A stretch of 64,000 bases of DNA, taken from the NCBI RefSeq assembly GCF_900172235.1, contig NZ_FWFQ01000003.1, positions 152,975-216,974 on the forward strand, given 5' to 3'. Both the position numbers and the translations under genes were made by a program. Below, piece after piece: positions 24,472 through 32,252 of the stretch; position 1 is the first letter of the stretch; the number at the start of each line of letters is the position of its first letter. The stretch is from Pseudoruegeria aquimaris (GTDB lineage: Bacteria; Pseudomonadota; Alphaproteobacteria; Rhodobacterales; Rhodobacteraceae). Under the pieces are notes generated by a model, which was given only the letters and a program-made list of their open reading frames with translations, was not told the origin of the DNA and did not search any database.

Positions 24472-27161
24472 GCCGCCCTCCGTTCCGGCGTGGCGGCGGC
24501 CTTGACAAGCTGTCGGATCGCGCGCTTGTTGAACCGGAAGGAGATCAGCGCCGAGGCGTGGTAGCGGGTGAGCCCGTAATCCTGCCGCTGCTCGGGCGAG
24601 AGGTATTGCAGCTGCTTCTCGGTGGGCGCCTGCCGCAGCCAGGCGCGGGTCTTGAAGGCGCTCTCGTCGCTCTCGTGCGCGTTCAGCCAGTCATCGGCCT
24701 GCGCAAGGCAGACCGCCCGCTCGCCTATCCCGAGAAGCCGGGGCTGCGCGCCCCGCCGGCCGCCGACCGCATACCAGAGCCCGTCCAGCCAGAAGATGCC
24801 GCCCCAGGCCGTGAAGCCCGTGGCCATCAGCGCCGCCTCGTCTCCGAAGAGATCGACCCATTGGAAGCTCGACCGCTTCAACAGGTCGATTTCGGTCATG
24901 ACCACGCTTTCGAGCGGCGGCGCCCCGTCGCTCAGGAACTCGTATCCACAGATCGGGCATTGGCGGGCTGCGAGCGGGACCGTCGCCTCGCATTCCGGGC
25001 AGGTCTTCGTCGGCGCGACGCACGGTGTCGGATCGCGGCCGTCGAGATCGACGTCCTGCTCCAGCGTGCCGTGGGTCAGGCTCGACGTTCCGAAATCCAG
25101 CACCACGCAGTCGGTCTTGACGATGCCGGGATGTTCCTCGGGGTCGACCGTGCGCAGGCCTCGCCCGACCATCTGGATCATGGTGGATTTGCAGGATGAG
25201 GGGCGCAGCAGCACCACGCAGGAGGTCGGCGGGTGGTCGAAGCCCTCAGTGAGCACCGAGACGTTGACCAGCACGGCGATCTCGCCCGAGGCATAGGCAG
25301 CGAGGATGTTGCGGCGCTCGTCGGCGGAAAGCTCGCCATGGATCAACCCCGCCGGGATGCCCGCCGCGTTAAAGGCCTCGGCAACATGGGCCGCATGGGC
25401 AACGGTCGAGCAGAAGACGATGGTGGGGCGACCGGCGGCTTTCTCTCGCCAGTGGCGGATCACCTCGTCGGTGACCGGCGCGCGGTCCATGATGTCGGCG
25501 ACCTCGTTCATGTCAAAATCGAGGGCGGTCTTGCGGACCTTTTGCAGCTGCTCCTGCACGCCCACGTCGATCACGAAGCTGCGCGGCGGCACCAGGTGGC
25601 CCGAGGCGATCAGCTCACCCAGCCGGACCTGGTCGGCCACGTTGTCGAAGACCTCGCGCAGCCCTTTCCGGTCGCCGCGATTGGGCGTCGCCGTGACGCC
25701 GAAGATGCGGGCCTCCGGGTTGGTGTCGCGGACGCGGTCGACGATACGGCGATAGCTGTCGGCCACCGCGTGATGCGCCTCGTCGATCACCAGCAGGTCG
25801 AGCTTCGGCATCGTGGCGAGATTGGAAGCCCGCGACAGCGTCGGCGCCATGGCGAAGGTGACCTGGCCCGACCAGTCCTTCGTGGCGGCATCGACCACCG
25901 AGGTGGTGATGCTGGGATTGACCCGGCCGAACTTCTCCCGGTTCTGGGCTGTCAGCTCGTCGCGATGGGCCAGAACGCAGGCCTTTGCGCCGCCCGCGAC
26001 CATTTCACCCGCAACGGCGGACAACATGATGGTCTTGCCGGAATTGTGCGTGAGGGTGAAATCCCCCATCAGGTAGCGATGATCGCCATCGACCGTGAAT
26101 CCGTGGTATTCGCCTTCGCCGACCGGATGCACGGTGAACCCGCAGCGCAGGACGTTCTTCTTCTGCTTGCGTGGCGGCGCCTGCTTGCGCAGCACCCGCG
26201 TCGGGATCAGGTCGAGGTCGCCCGAAATGTGAACACGGGTGTAAATGTTGCCACGAACCTCCTTCTCGGCAGAGGTTGCGAGAAACCCGAGGCTGCGTGC
26301 GACAAAGACCACGTCCCGGGCCAGTCGGGAAGATTTGCTGACGAACTCGAAACAGCGTCCGTTCACCAGGTGCCCATCCGTGTCGAGCAGGCCCGCAAGG
26401 ATCGCATGGCGAACGTCCCGCGATCCCAGGCGATAGGCGTCGGGCAGAAACTTCTCGCCGGTGGTCCTTCCGTAAAGTCCGAGCTTGCGCAGTTGGTCGA
26501 TCAGCGCGTTGTGATGATCGCGGTCATCGACGAAAAAATAGGTATTGGCCGCGTTGTCGGGCAGTTGCTCGCATCTGAGCCTCAGGCTCTGTCCGGCGGC
26601 GAACTTGTAGAGTGCATCGACGATTTCCACGTCCGGCGTGGTGATCGACACATTGCGGATGATGCTGCCGTCGCCGAGGATCACGCCAAGCATGTACGGG
26701 TCCAGGTCGGGTGTTTCCCTCTCGGGGAAATCCACGGGCATGCGCAAGAGCTTGTGCAGATGCCGGAAATGGTCAGACGCTGCGAGCCAATCGGCGATGC
26801 TGATATCGACAAGCTGACCTTCGCGGTTGGTCCCGCGTTTGTTGTGCCCTTCATTCGTGCGCACGAGCGTCAGGATGTGACCGAGATTGACCACGAAGGG
26901 ATCGCCCTTCAGCGGCCGAACCTCGAACATCTGGTCCCGGCCACGATGCAGTTCGAGAACATGCCGAGGCGTGCTGCCCGGTCCCATGAGGACATCGCCG
27001 ACCGCGATGTCTTCCACTGGCCTGACGGAACCGTCATGCATGAGGATCAACGTGCCCGGGGCATGGCATCCCGTGGGCGCGACGCCGAGCGTGTTGCCGT
27101 GCTTCGAGAGCGCAGCGAGGCTGCGCTCCACGAAGACTTTCTGGCGGGGACGAAGCCGCAT
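24468..27161 (-). CDS. DEAD/DEAH-box SF2 helicase containing an intein
   Basis: The open frame encodes 897 residues. Extein residues 1-31 end in GVAPTG, and the motif resumes after a 342-residue intein as SGKT, so the intein splits the Walker A motif. The rest is a standard SF2 helicase: LDLLVIDEAHH, VTATPNRGDR, VNVSVLTEGFD, MIQMVGRGLR, then a four-cysteine zinc ribbon (CPECEATV, CPICGYEF). After splicing the protein would be 555 residues. The helicase cannot bind ATP unless splicing happens. It resembles phage helicases linked to Sak4-type recombination. Confidence 0.9.
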   Translation of the reverse strand: MRLRPRQKVFVERSLAALSKHGNTLGVAPTGCHAPGTLILMHDGSVRPVEDIAVGDVLMGPGSTPRHVLELHRGRDQMFEVRPLKGDPFVVNLGHILTLVRTNEGHNKRGTNREGQLVDISIADWLAASDHFRHLHKLLRMPVDFPERETPDLDPYMLGVILGDGSIIRNVSITTPDVEIVDALYKFAAGQSLRLRCEQLPDNAANTYFFVDDRDHHNALIDQLRKLGLYGRTTGEKFLPDAYRLGSRDVRHAILAGLLDTDGHLVNGRCFEFVSKSSRLARDVVFVARSLGFLATSAEKEVRGNIYTRVHISGDLDLIPTRVLRKQAPPRKQKKNVLRCGFTVHPVGEGEYHGFTVDGDHRYLMGDFTLTHNSGKTIMLSAVAGEMVAGGAKACVLAHRDELTAQNREKFGRVNPSITTSVVDAATKDWSGQVTFAMAPTLSRASNLATMPKLDLLVIDEAHHAVADSYRRIVDRVRDTNPEARIFGVTATPNRGDRKGLREVFDNVADQVRLGELIASGHLVPPRSFVIDVGVQEQLQKVRKTALDFDMNEVADIMDRAPVTDEVIRHWREKAAGRPTIVFCSTVAHAAHVAEAFNAAGIPAGLIHGELSADERRNILAAYASGEIAVLVNVSVLTEGFDHPPTSCVVLLRPSSCKSTMIQMVGRGLRTVDPEEHPGIVKTDCVVLDFGTSSLTHGTLEQDVDLDGRDPTPCVAPTKTCPECEATVPLAARQCPICGYEFLSDGAPPLESVVMTEIDLLKRSSFQWVDLFGDEAALMATGFTAWGGIFWLDGLWYAVGGRRGAQPRLLGIGERAVCLAQADDWLNAHESDESAFKTRAWLRQAPTEKQLQYLSPEQRQDYGLTRYHASALISFRFNKRAIRQLVKAAATPERRAA
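26043..27068 (-). mobile_element. intein with LAGLIDADG homing endonuclease, in helicase Walker A
   Basis: The intein begins with C (CHAPGTLILMHDGSVRPVED) and ends with EYHGFTVDGDHRYLMGDF then TLTHN, followed by extein serine. These are the N- and C-terminal splicing blocks of a class 1 intein: Cys1, penultimate His, last Asn, Ser+1. Block B appears as NLGH rather than the usual TxxH. Two LAGLIDADG helices are visible, YMLGVILGDGS near residue 125 and AILAGLLDTDG near 222, so the endonuclease looks complete. The insertion point PTG/SGKT is a favoured site for P-loop inteins. Confidence 0.9.
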
Positions 27162-27172
27162 CGGACGCCCCT

Positions 27173-27778
27173 CTACTCAGCCCAGGCCGGACGGCCCGGC
27201 ACTGCCGGAGCAGTCTGCTGCTGCGGTGCCGCCGCCGGCTGCGGCGCGGGCGGCGATGGCGGCTGGTAGCCGTGGCCCGCCGTGCCCATGACCTGCGCAT
27301 AGTCGCGATGGTCGGGCGTGACCGCCGCGCGGATCTCGTTCTTCTCCTCGCCCATCGCGTCGGTGCCGATGTCGATGCGCGCGACGAACTCCAGCCCGTC
27401 GAGATCGGCGAAGCCGTTGATCCGGCGCGCCGCCTGCGCCTCGGGCGAGGTGTCCTTGTCGGAAATCCCACGCGCCGAGTTCAGCATGCCGCGGACGAGG
27501 CTGCGGCCCATGTTGGCCCAGTCCGGCCCCTTGGGGCTGTACAGCCCGATCAGCGTGAAGATCTTGCGCCGGGCATAGGGGCCCTCGAGCACGGTGAACT
27601 CGCCGTTGAGATACACCGCACCGGTGGAGCCGCGGGTCGCATAGCCCCCGGTCCAGCCCTGCGAGGGATCGTCGAAGCCGCCGGGGCGGATGGTGAGCCG
27701 CACCTTGGCGAGGGTGCCCTTGGGGATGAGGTTGGCGTTGGATTGCGCGTCATTGAAATCGTTCCAGAGACCGGTCAT
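27173..27778 (-). CDS. conserved phage protein, possible single-strand DNA-binding partner
   Basis: A protein of 201 residues. The core (AKVRLTIRPGGFDDPSQGW, YLNGEFTVLEGPYARRKIF) is beta-rich, and the tail is rich in Pro, Ala and Gln (residues 172-195), as in the flexible tails of SSB-like proteins. It lies between the Sak4-like ATPase and the helicase. Sak4 recombinases commonly work with an SSB, so that role is suggested by context and composition only. Ribosome site aaagga upstream of the ATG at 27778. Confidence 0.6.
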   Translation of the reverse strand: MTGLWNDFNDAQSNANLIPKGTLAKVRLTIRPGGFDDPSQGWTGGYATRGSTGAVYLNGEFTVLEGPYARRKIFTLIGLYSPKGPDWANMGRSLVRGMLNSARGISDKDTSPEAQAARRINGFADLDGLEFVARIDIGTDAMGEEKNEIRAAVTPDHRDYAQVMGTAGHGYQPPSPPAPQPAAAPQQQTAPAVPGRPAWAE

Positions 27779-27792
27779 GGCGTGGGGTCCTT

Positions 27793-28671
27793 TCAGTTGG
27801 TGGGATCGGATTGAGGGGTCGCGGCGGGCGCCGGGATGCGCGGCGCATCGGTGACGAGCGGGCGCGCATCGATCGGCAGCGGCTGGCGGATCTTCTCGAT
27901 GAGCCGGCCGAGATGCGGCGGCTCGAGCAGGTCGAGACGACCGGAGCGGTCCTTGGCCGGATAACCCCAGGGGTTCTGGGTCTGGCAGACGAAGACCCGC
28001 CGCGGCTCGCCCTGTTGGTCGGGCAACGAAGTCAGCGTCAGCACCTCGTCGACGATGCCCGGCAGTTCCAGCCCGGTCTTGGAGCCCTCGATCTGCGGCA
28101 CGAAGACCTTGCGATTGAAGTCGTCGAGCTTCTCGTCGAGGATGCCGACGAAGATCACGTTCTTCGCCCGGGTATGTTGGAGATGCGTGAGCCAGCCGAT
28201 CATCTCGCGCCCGTGCAGCCCGTAGGCGCCGCGCACGTCGGGCTTGCCGGTCTTGTCCGAATGTGCCTCCGGCTGGCCCTTGCACCACTGGAAGCAGACC
28301 CGACCGGCGACGGTGATCGAGTCGACGAAGATCGTGTCGTACCTGTCGAGCGCGGCCGGATCGCCGAACTTCACGCAGACCGCGTCATAGTGCGCCCGGC
28401 TGTAGGGCTGGTCCTTCCGCAGCGCCGGGTTGGGGCCGCCGATGAACACCGCGAAGTCGCGGCATTCCCGCCATGTCCGCGGGCGGATCGTGTCGATTGC
28501 CAGCCCCTCGATGGCGAGATCGCCGGCCTCGAGATCGAAGAACAGCGTCGTGCTTGCCTTGAGGGTTCGCAACAGCGTGGTCTTTCCCGCGCCGCTGGCT
28601 CCGAAGATCGCGGCCTTCACGCCACGCATCTCGGCCAGCCGCTCATCTGCGGTGATGATGGGAAGGGTCAT
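27793..28671 (-). CDS. Sak4-like RecA-superfamily ATPase (phage recombinase)
   Basis: A protein of 292 residues with Walker A GASGAGKTTLL near residue 26 and Walker B DTIFVDSITV. Overall it matches the AAA/RecA-like ATPases annotated as Sak4 or as phage nucleotide-binding protein, which anneal single strands during phage recombination. The ATG at 28671 has the ribosome site aggaggtg and overlaps the upstream gene by 4 bases. The proline-rich end carries no recognised domain. Confidence 0.72.
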   Translation of the reverse strand: MTLPIITADERLAEMRGVKAAIFGASGAGKTTLLRTLKASTTLFFDLEAGDLAIEGLAIDTIRPRTWRECRDFAVFIGGPNPALRKDQPYSRAHYDAVCVKFGDPAALDRYDTIFVDSITVAGRVCFQWCKGQPEAHSDKTGKPDVRGAYGLHGREMIGWLTHLQHTRAKNVIFVGILDEKLDDFNRKVFVPQIEGSKTGLELPGIVDEVLTLTSLPDQQGEPRRVFVCQTQNPWGYPAKDRSGRLDLLEPPHLGRLIEKIRQPLPIDARPLVTDAPRIPAPAATPQSDPTN

Positions 28672-29150
28672 GCCGGCACCTCCTGCGGCTTGCACGTTGC
28701 AACGGGATCACTGCTGGTCACGGCGGCGTAGAGCGCGTCCAGTCGATCCGCTTCGGCCAGACACTCGATGCCCTTGCGCCGCATGAAGCGCCGCGCGTCG
28801 TCGAGCAGTTCGGGGTCCGCGATGAGGTCCGGGATGGCGACGTATTCCGCGGCGCTTTCGACGAAATAGGATTTCGAGCGCAGGTCCTTCACCAGGGGCG
28901 CGAAGGCCGCGCAGATCTCCGAGAAATCCGCCTGACCCGACCCGTCGTCGCGATTGCGCAGGATGCGCTTGACCTCCGAGACGATGCCGGTGCGCAGCAT
29001 GCGCAACGCGCCTTCCTCGCGCGCCTGCGAACAGGTCAGCGGAAAGGCCGCCTCCATGATCTCGTCGGCGATCCTGGGCGCGTTGTTGCCAACGCGGGTA
29101 GCAACCTCCCAGACGGCGGCGGCAAAGGCCGCCGATTGACTATTCAGCAT
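28668..29150 (-). CDS. conserved phage protein of unknown function
   Basis: A mostly helical protein of 160 residues (starts MLNSQSAAFAAAVWEVATRV; middle part SEVKRILRNRDDGSGQADFS). The ATG at 29150 lies 11 bases inside the 3' end of the preceding gene. No domain recognised. It is part of the continuous chain of overlapping early genes, upstream of the recombinase. Confidence 0.6.
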   Translation of the reverse strand: MLNSQSAAFAAAVWEVATRVGNNAPRIADEIMEAAFPLTCSQAREEGALRMLRTGIVSEVKRILRNRDDGSGQADFSEICAAFAPLVKDLRSKSYFVESAAEYVAIPDLIADPELLDDARRFMRRKGIECLAEADRLDALYAAVTSSDPVATCKPQEVPA

Positions 29151-29913
29151 CGAGCCACTCCTTGATTTTCGTGAAAACGGCAGCGCCGCGGTGGATGGCC
29201 CGGGCGTCGAGATGGTGGAACGGGTCGTCCCGCGCCTCGCGCATGCCCTGCCGGGCGAGAGCGAGGTTCTCGTCCGAAGCCCATTCGGCAAATGCCCGAA
29301 ACGTGCCGGTCACATGCTGCCAGGCGGCGCGCTCGGGCGTCGGTGGAACATGGAGGGGATTGCGGCGGCCGGCGGGGCGCTGCGGGCGCATCCCCCGCCT
29401 GGCTGCGTCAAGCACCATCTTGCGCAGAGCGGCGCGCGTCGGCTCCTCGCCCTGCTCGAGGCGCTCGTTCAGAACGCGTCGGACGATGCCGGGCTCGGCT
29501 GCCTCGGCGTCACGGATCTGGCGGGCCTCGTGGATCTGGTCGCGGCGCAGGCCGAGATCGGATGCCGTTGCCTGAAAAGTGTTACCGTTCTCAACACTTT
29601 TGGGTCGACCGGAGGCCACGTCACCGCGGGCCTGCGCGGCATCGTATTCGTCGGCAAGCCGACGCTTGGCACGTGCCTCGATCTCGAGCGCGTGAGCCTG
29701 CGCGCGATGGGCGGCCGCGACGAGATCGTCATGGGCGCTCTTGGCCCGCTGCAACCGGGCGGCGCGTTTGGCCACGTCGTAGGCAAGGCCCGCCATGTCG
29801 CGCGCCTCGAGAACCTCGGCGGCGGTCTTGGCCCCCGCCAGCGTGCTGGCGGCGCGATCGATCAGGCTGGGAAGGTCCTGGGCCTCGGAGGAAATCGGGG
29901 CGATCGCGGTCAT
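29140..29913 (-). CDS. phage protein with coiled coil and ParB-like HTH pattern
   Basis: A protein of 257 residues. Residues about 40-100 are charged helix (AKSAHDDLVAAAHRAQAHAL), followed by RPKSVENGNTFQATASDLGL and RRDQIHEARQIRDA, a pattern seen in phage proteins with a KorB/ParB-type DNA-binding helix-turn-helix. The C-terminal part is basic. The ATG at 29913 overlaps the upstream stop as ATGA. DNA binding is likely; the role is unknown. Confidence 0.55.
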   Translation of the reverse strand: MTAIAPISSEAQDLPSLIDRAASTLAGAKTAAEVLEARDMAGLAYDVAKRAARLQRAKSAHDDLVAAAHRAQAHALEIEARAKRRLADEYDAAQARGDVASGRPKSVENGNTFQATASDLGLRRDQIHEARQIRDAEAAEPGIVRRVLNERLEQGEEPTRAALRKMVLDAARRGMRPQRPAGRRNPLHVPPTPERAAWQHVTGTFRAFAEWASDENLALARQGMREARDDPFHHLDARAIHRGAAVFTKIKEWLDAE

Positions 29914-30443
29914 TGCGCACCCTCCCGCGGCAGGATCGCGACCTTCAGCGCGCCGGTCTTCACGGTCCGCGCCGGCTCGAAGCCCTGGCGGATCGCCTCG
30001 GGCCATGCCGCGTATTTGCGCTCGGGCACCTTGTAGGTGACGTCGATGTACTGGCTGGGATCGTCGCCCGCGGCGCGAATGCGCTCGACCATGGCGGCGA
30101 GCTGTTCCTGGTCCCAGTCGACGCGCTTGGGCAGGTCGGCGACCACGGTGAAGTCGCCGTCGTCCAGCCTGACGGTGCCGGTGTCCTTGCCGGCCGTGCG
30201 GCGGGCTTCCTCGGCGCGGGTGGCGTAGCGGATGGTCAGCGCCCCATCGAGACGGGCCTTGGCGGCCTTTGACTGCTTCAGGCGCTCGTCCACCTCGTGC
30301 TGCAGGATGGCGAGAAGATCGACGGGCATCTGAGCGATCTCGTTGGGGTCGAGCCCGGGCAGATCGTCGGGCTTGGGCGCATTGTCAGGGAAAGGCATGA
30401 ACGGGTCTCCATGATTGGCGAAGTGATCGAGAAAGTCGTGCAT
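29910..30443 (-). CDS. conserved phage protein of unknown function
   Basis: A protein of 177 residues. A helical region (LLAILQHEVDERLKQSKAAK) precedes a beta-rich C-terminal part with DDGDFTVVADLPKRVDWDQE and VTYKVPERKYAAWPEAIRQG. Similar proteins occur beside recombination genes of alphaproteobacterial phages. The start shares a base with the upstream stop (TGATG). No function assigned. Confidence 0.6.
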   Translation of the reverse strand: MHDFLDHFANHGDPFMPFPDNAPKPDDLPGLDPNEIAQMPVDLLAILQHEVDERLKQSKAAKARLDGALTIRYATRAEEARRTAGKDTGTVRLDDGDFTVVADLPKRVDWDQEQLAAMVERIRAAGDDPSQYIDVTYKVPERKYAAWPEAIRQGFEPARTVKTGALKVAILPREGAQ

Positions 30444-30787
30444 CAGGCGGCCTCCGGCTCGGCGAGCAGGCGCTCGAGCGGCACGGACGTTGCGCGCGGC
30501 TTCGGCCGGGCGATGGCGAGATAGGCGAAGCGGTCGGGGCCGAGGCGCTCCTGCACGAGATGCACGAGCCCCGCCTCGCAGGCGCGGAAGGCGGCCGAGG
30601 CGAGCGCCGCGAGGCGCTGGCGATCCCTGTCGGGCAGGGTCGACATGCCCGCCATCGTGTCGATCCCGAGAAAACCCTGGTGGTATTCCAGCCGGTCGCC
30701 GGGTGCGGCCTGGCCCACCCAGGCGCAGAACTCGATATCCGTGAGCGGGCGCGCGGCGCGAACAGTGATGAAGGCGGTGTGGGGCAT
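30443..30787 (-). CDS. conserved phage protein of unknown function
   Basis: A protein of 114 residues beginning MPHTAFITVRAARPLTDIEF. It contains GDRLEYHQGFLGIDTMAG and HLVQERLGPDRFAYLAIARP and looks like a small alpha-beta domain. The ATG at 30787 is preferred over one five codons earlier. Overlaps the next gene by one base. Confidence 0.55.
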   Translation of the reverse strand: MPHTAFITVRAARPLTDIEFCAWVGQAAPGDRLEYHQGFLGIDTMAGMSTLPDRDRQRLAALASAAFRACEAGLVHLVQERLGPDRFAYLAIARPKPRATSVPLERLLAEPEAA

Positions 30788-30811
30788 GACGGTCACTCCC
30801 ATGTCCTGCCT

Positions 30812-31015
30812 CTACGCATCGCTTCCGGCAGACGTCCCGGCGGGGCCCGGGGCATCGGTGTAGAGCGCGACAAGCGGCGTTCCGTCCTCGTGTGCGCCTG
30901 CCTTCTCGATGCGATAGGTGCGGTGCCCGCGGAGCACCTCGGGCAGTTCCCAGCGGCGGTAGAGCCCCGGGATGCGGATGAGTTCTCCGGCAGGTGGGCG
31001 ATGGCGATCCTTCAT
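30812..31015 (-). CDS. small phage protein of unknown function
   Basis: A protein of 67 residues (MKDRHRPPAGELIRIPGLYR start, then WELPEVLRGHRTYRIEKAG). The ATG at 31015 has the ribosome site gagga 8 bases upstream. Longer in-frame starts would overlap the sigma-like gene and add a low-complexity basic stretch. No domain recognised. Confidence 0.5.
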   Translation of the reverse strand: MKDRHRPPAGELIRIPGLYRRWELPEVLRGHRTYRIEKAGAHEDGTPLVALYTDAPGPAGTSAGSDA

Positions 31016-31100
31016 CGGGTCGTTCCTCGATTGGGCCCGCGACCGTCGCGGACCGTTCGAGAGGGAAAAGCCATCCGGACCCGCCAAACGGGACATGCGC

Positions 31101-31811
31101 TCAGACAAATTCATCGAATGCCTCCCGCAGCCGCCGCGTGGCCCGCTGATAGCGCTTGCGCGCGGCGGCCTCGGACAGACCAAGCGTTCCGGCCACCTCG
31201 CGCTGGGTGAAACCCTCGACCGCTACCCGCAGGACGAGATCGGCGTCGCGACCGACGAGCCGTCCGAGATCTCGGCGCAGGAAGATGGCTGCGGCACCTG
31301 GAGTCGACGCGGCCAATTCCTCCGCCTCGACGTTGGCGGCGACCAGCGCCCGGGCGGCCTCGCGGCAATGCGCGCGCAGGGCGTCGCGCTCGACATTGCG
31401 CAAGACCGTCGCCGCGATCCGGCTGACCCGATCGAGATCGAGTCCACGCAGGGTCTCGGTGGCGCGCGCGAGGACTTCGGAGGATACCTCGTCGGGGCGA
31501 CCGGACTTGCGCCACGAGAGCCGCCGACGCACCGCGTCGAGCCCCGGCCAGAGCGCAAGCAGCGCGAGCGTCACCGCGCCGTCGGAAGTGAGGTCATCGC
31601 CTTGCGCCGCGGCCACCAGGGCCCAGAGGATGCGGTTTTTCCGCTCGGCGCAGCCCGCGCGCGCGTGCAGCATGTCGAGAAGCGCCGCCGGGTCGGTAAA
31701 GCGCCCGAGCGCGGGATCGCGGTGCCGCAGGGTCTCGAAAGATTTCTGGAAACTCAGGGTATTGGTCGTCATCACGAGGCTGTCGTGGATCTCGTGCCAT
31801 TCGAAGGACAT
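31101..31811 (-). CDS. sigma-70 region 4-like DNA-binding protein
   Basis: A protein of 236 residues. The C-terminus (FTQREVAGTLGLSEAAARKR followed by YQRATRRLREAF) is a sigma factor region 4-type helix-turn-helix. The N-terminal 150 residues (AALLDMLHARAGCAERKNRI, ALLALWPGLDAVRRRLSW) do not clearly show sigma region 2. It could be a phage-encoded sigma factor or a regulator that borrows the HTH. It is near the start of the leftward early operon, where a transcription switch is expected. Confidence 0.65.
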   Translation of the reverse strand: MSFEWHEIHDSLVMTTNTLSFQKSFETLRHRDPALGRFTDPAALLDMLHARAGCAERKNRILWALVAAAQGDDLTSDGAVTLALLALWPGLDAVRRRLSWRKSGRPDEVSSEVLARATETLRGLDLDRVSRIAATVLRNVERDALRAHCREAARALVAANVEAEELAASTPGAAAIFLRRDLGRLVGRDADLVLRVAVEGFTQREVAGTLGLSEAAARKRYQRATRRLREAFDEFV

Positions 31812-31910
31812 CGGACGTCTGCCTTTCGGCCAGGCGTCGGGCGCCTTCTCGTGGCCAGGTCAGGACGTCGCGCGTCTCTTCGATTGCGGGGATGAGAGGG
31901 GGCGCCCGCG

Positions 31911-32159
31911 TCAGAGCGCGGGCGACGGCGCCTTGTTCAGCGTGCCACAGCCACGGCAGGTGGCGACGGCGGGCAGGCTCACGAAATATTCGTGGCCCCG
32001 GGCAAAGCGCAGGTGCAGCTGGCCGCCCCGGCGGATGCCGAGCAGCTTGTCGCAGCGCGTGCAGCGCCATTCAGTGTGGGAGTGATCGGGATTGCCGGCC
32101 GCGCGGCGCGCCTGGCCGGTCGGGTGCGCGTGTCCGCGCTGAAAGTGGGGAGTCGGCAT
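31911..32159 (-). CDS. Com-like zinc-ribbon protein
   Basis: A protein of 82 residues with two CxxC pairs: WRCTRCDKLLGIRRGG and VATCRGCGTLNKA. The CxxCxKLL and CxxCGTxN framing is that of the Mu Com family of small zinc-finger translation activators. It is the first gene of the leftward phage operon. In Mu, Com activates translation of the mom modification gene; no mom is visible here, so its target is unknown. Confidence 0.6.
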   Translation of the reverse strand: MPTPHFQRGHAHPTGQARRAAGNPDHSHTEWRCTRCDKLLGIRRGGQLHLRFARGHEYFVSLPAVATCRGCGTLNKAPSPAL

Positions 32160-32252
32160 GGAAATGCTCCTCTTGCTGAGTGAGCACTCCTCATGAACGT
32201 CAGAATCGGAGTTTGTCAGAACCCCGAACAGGAGCCGGATCGGAGTTGGCCG

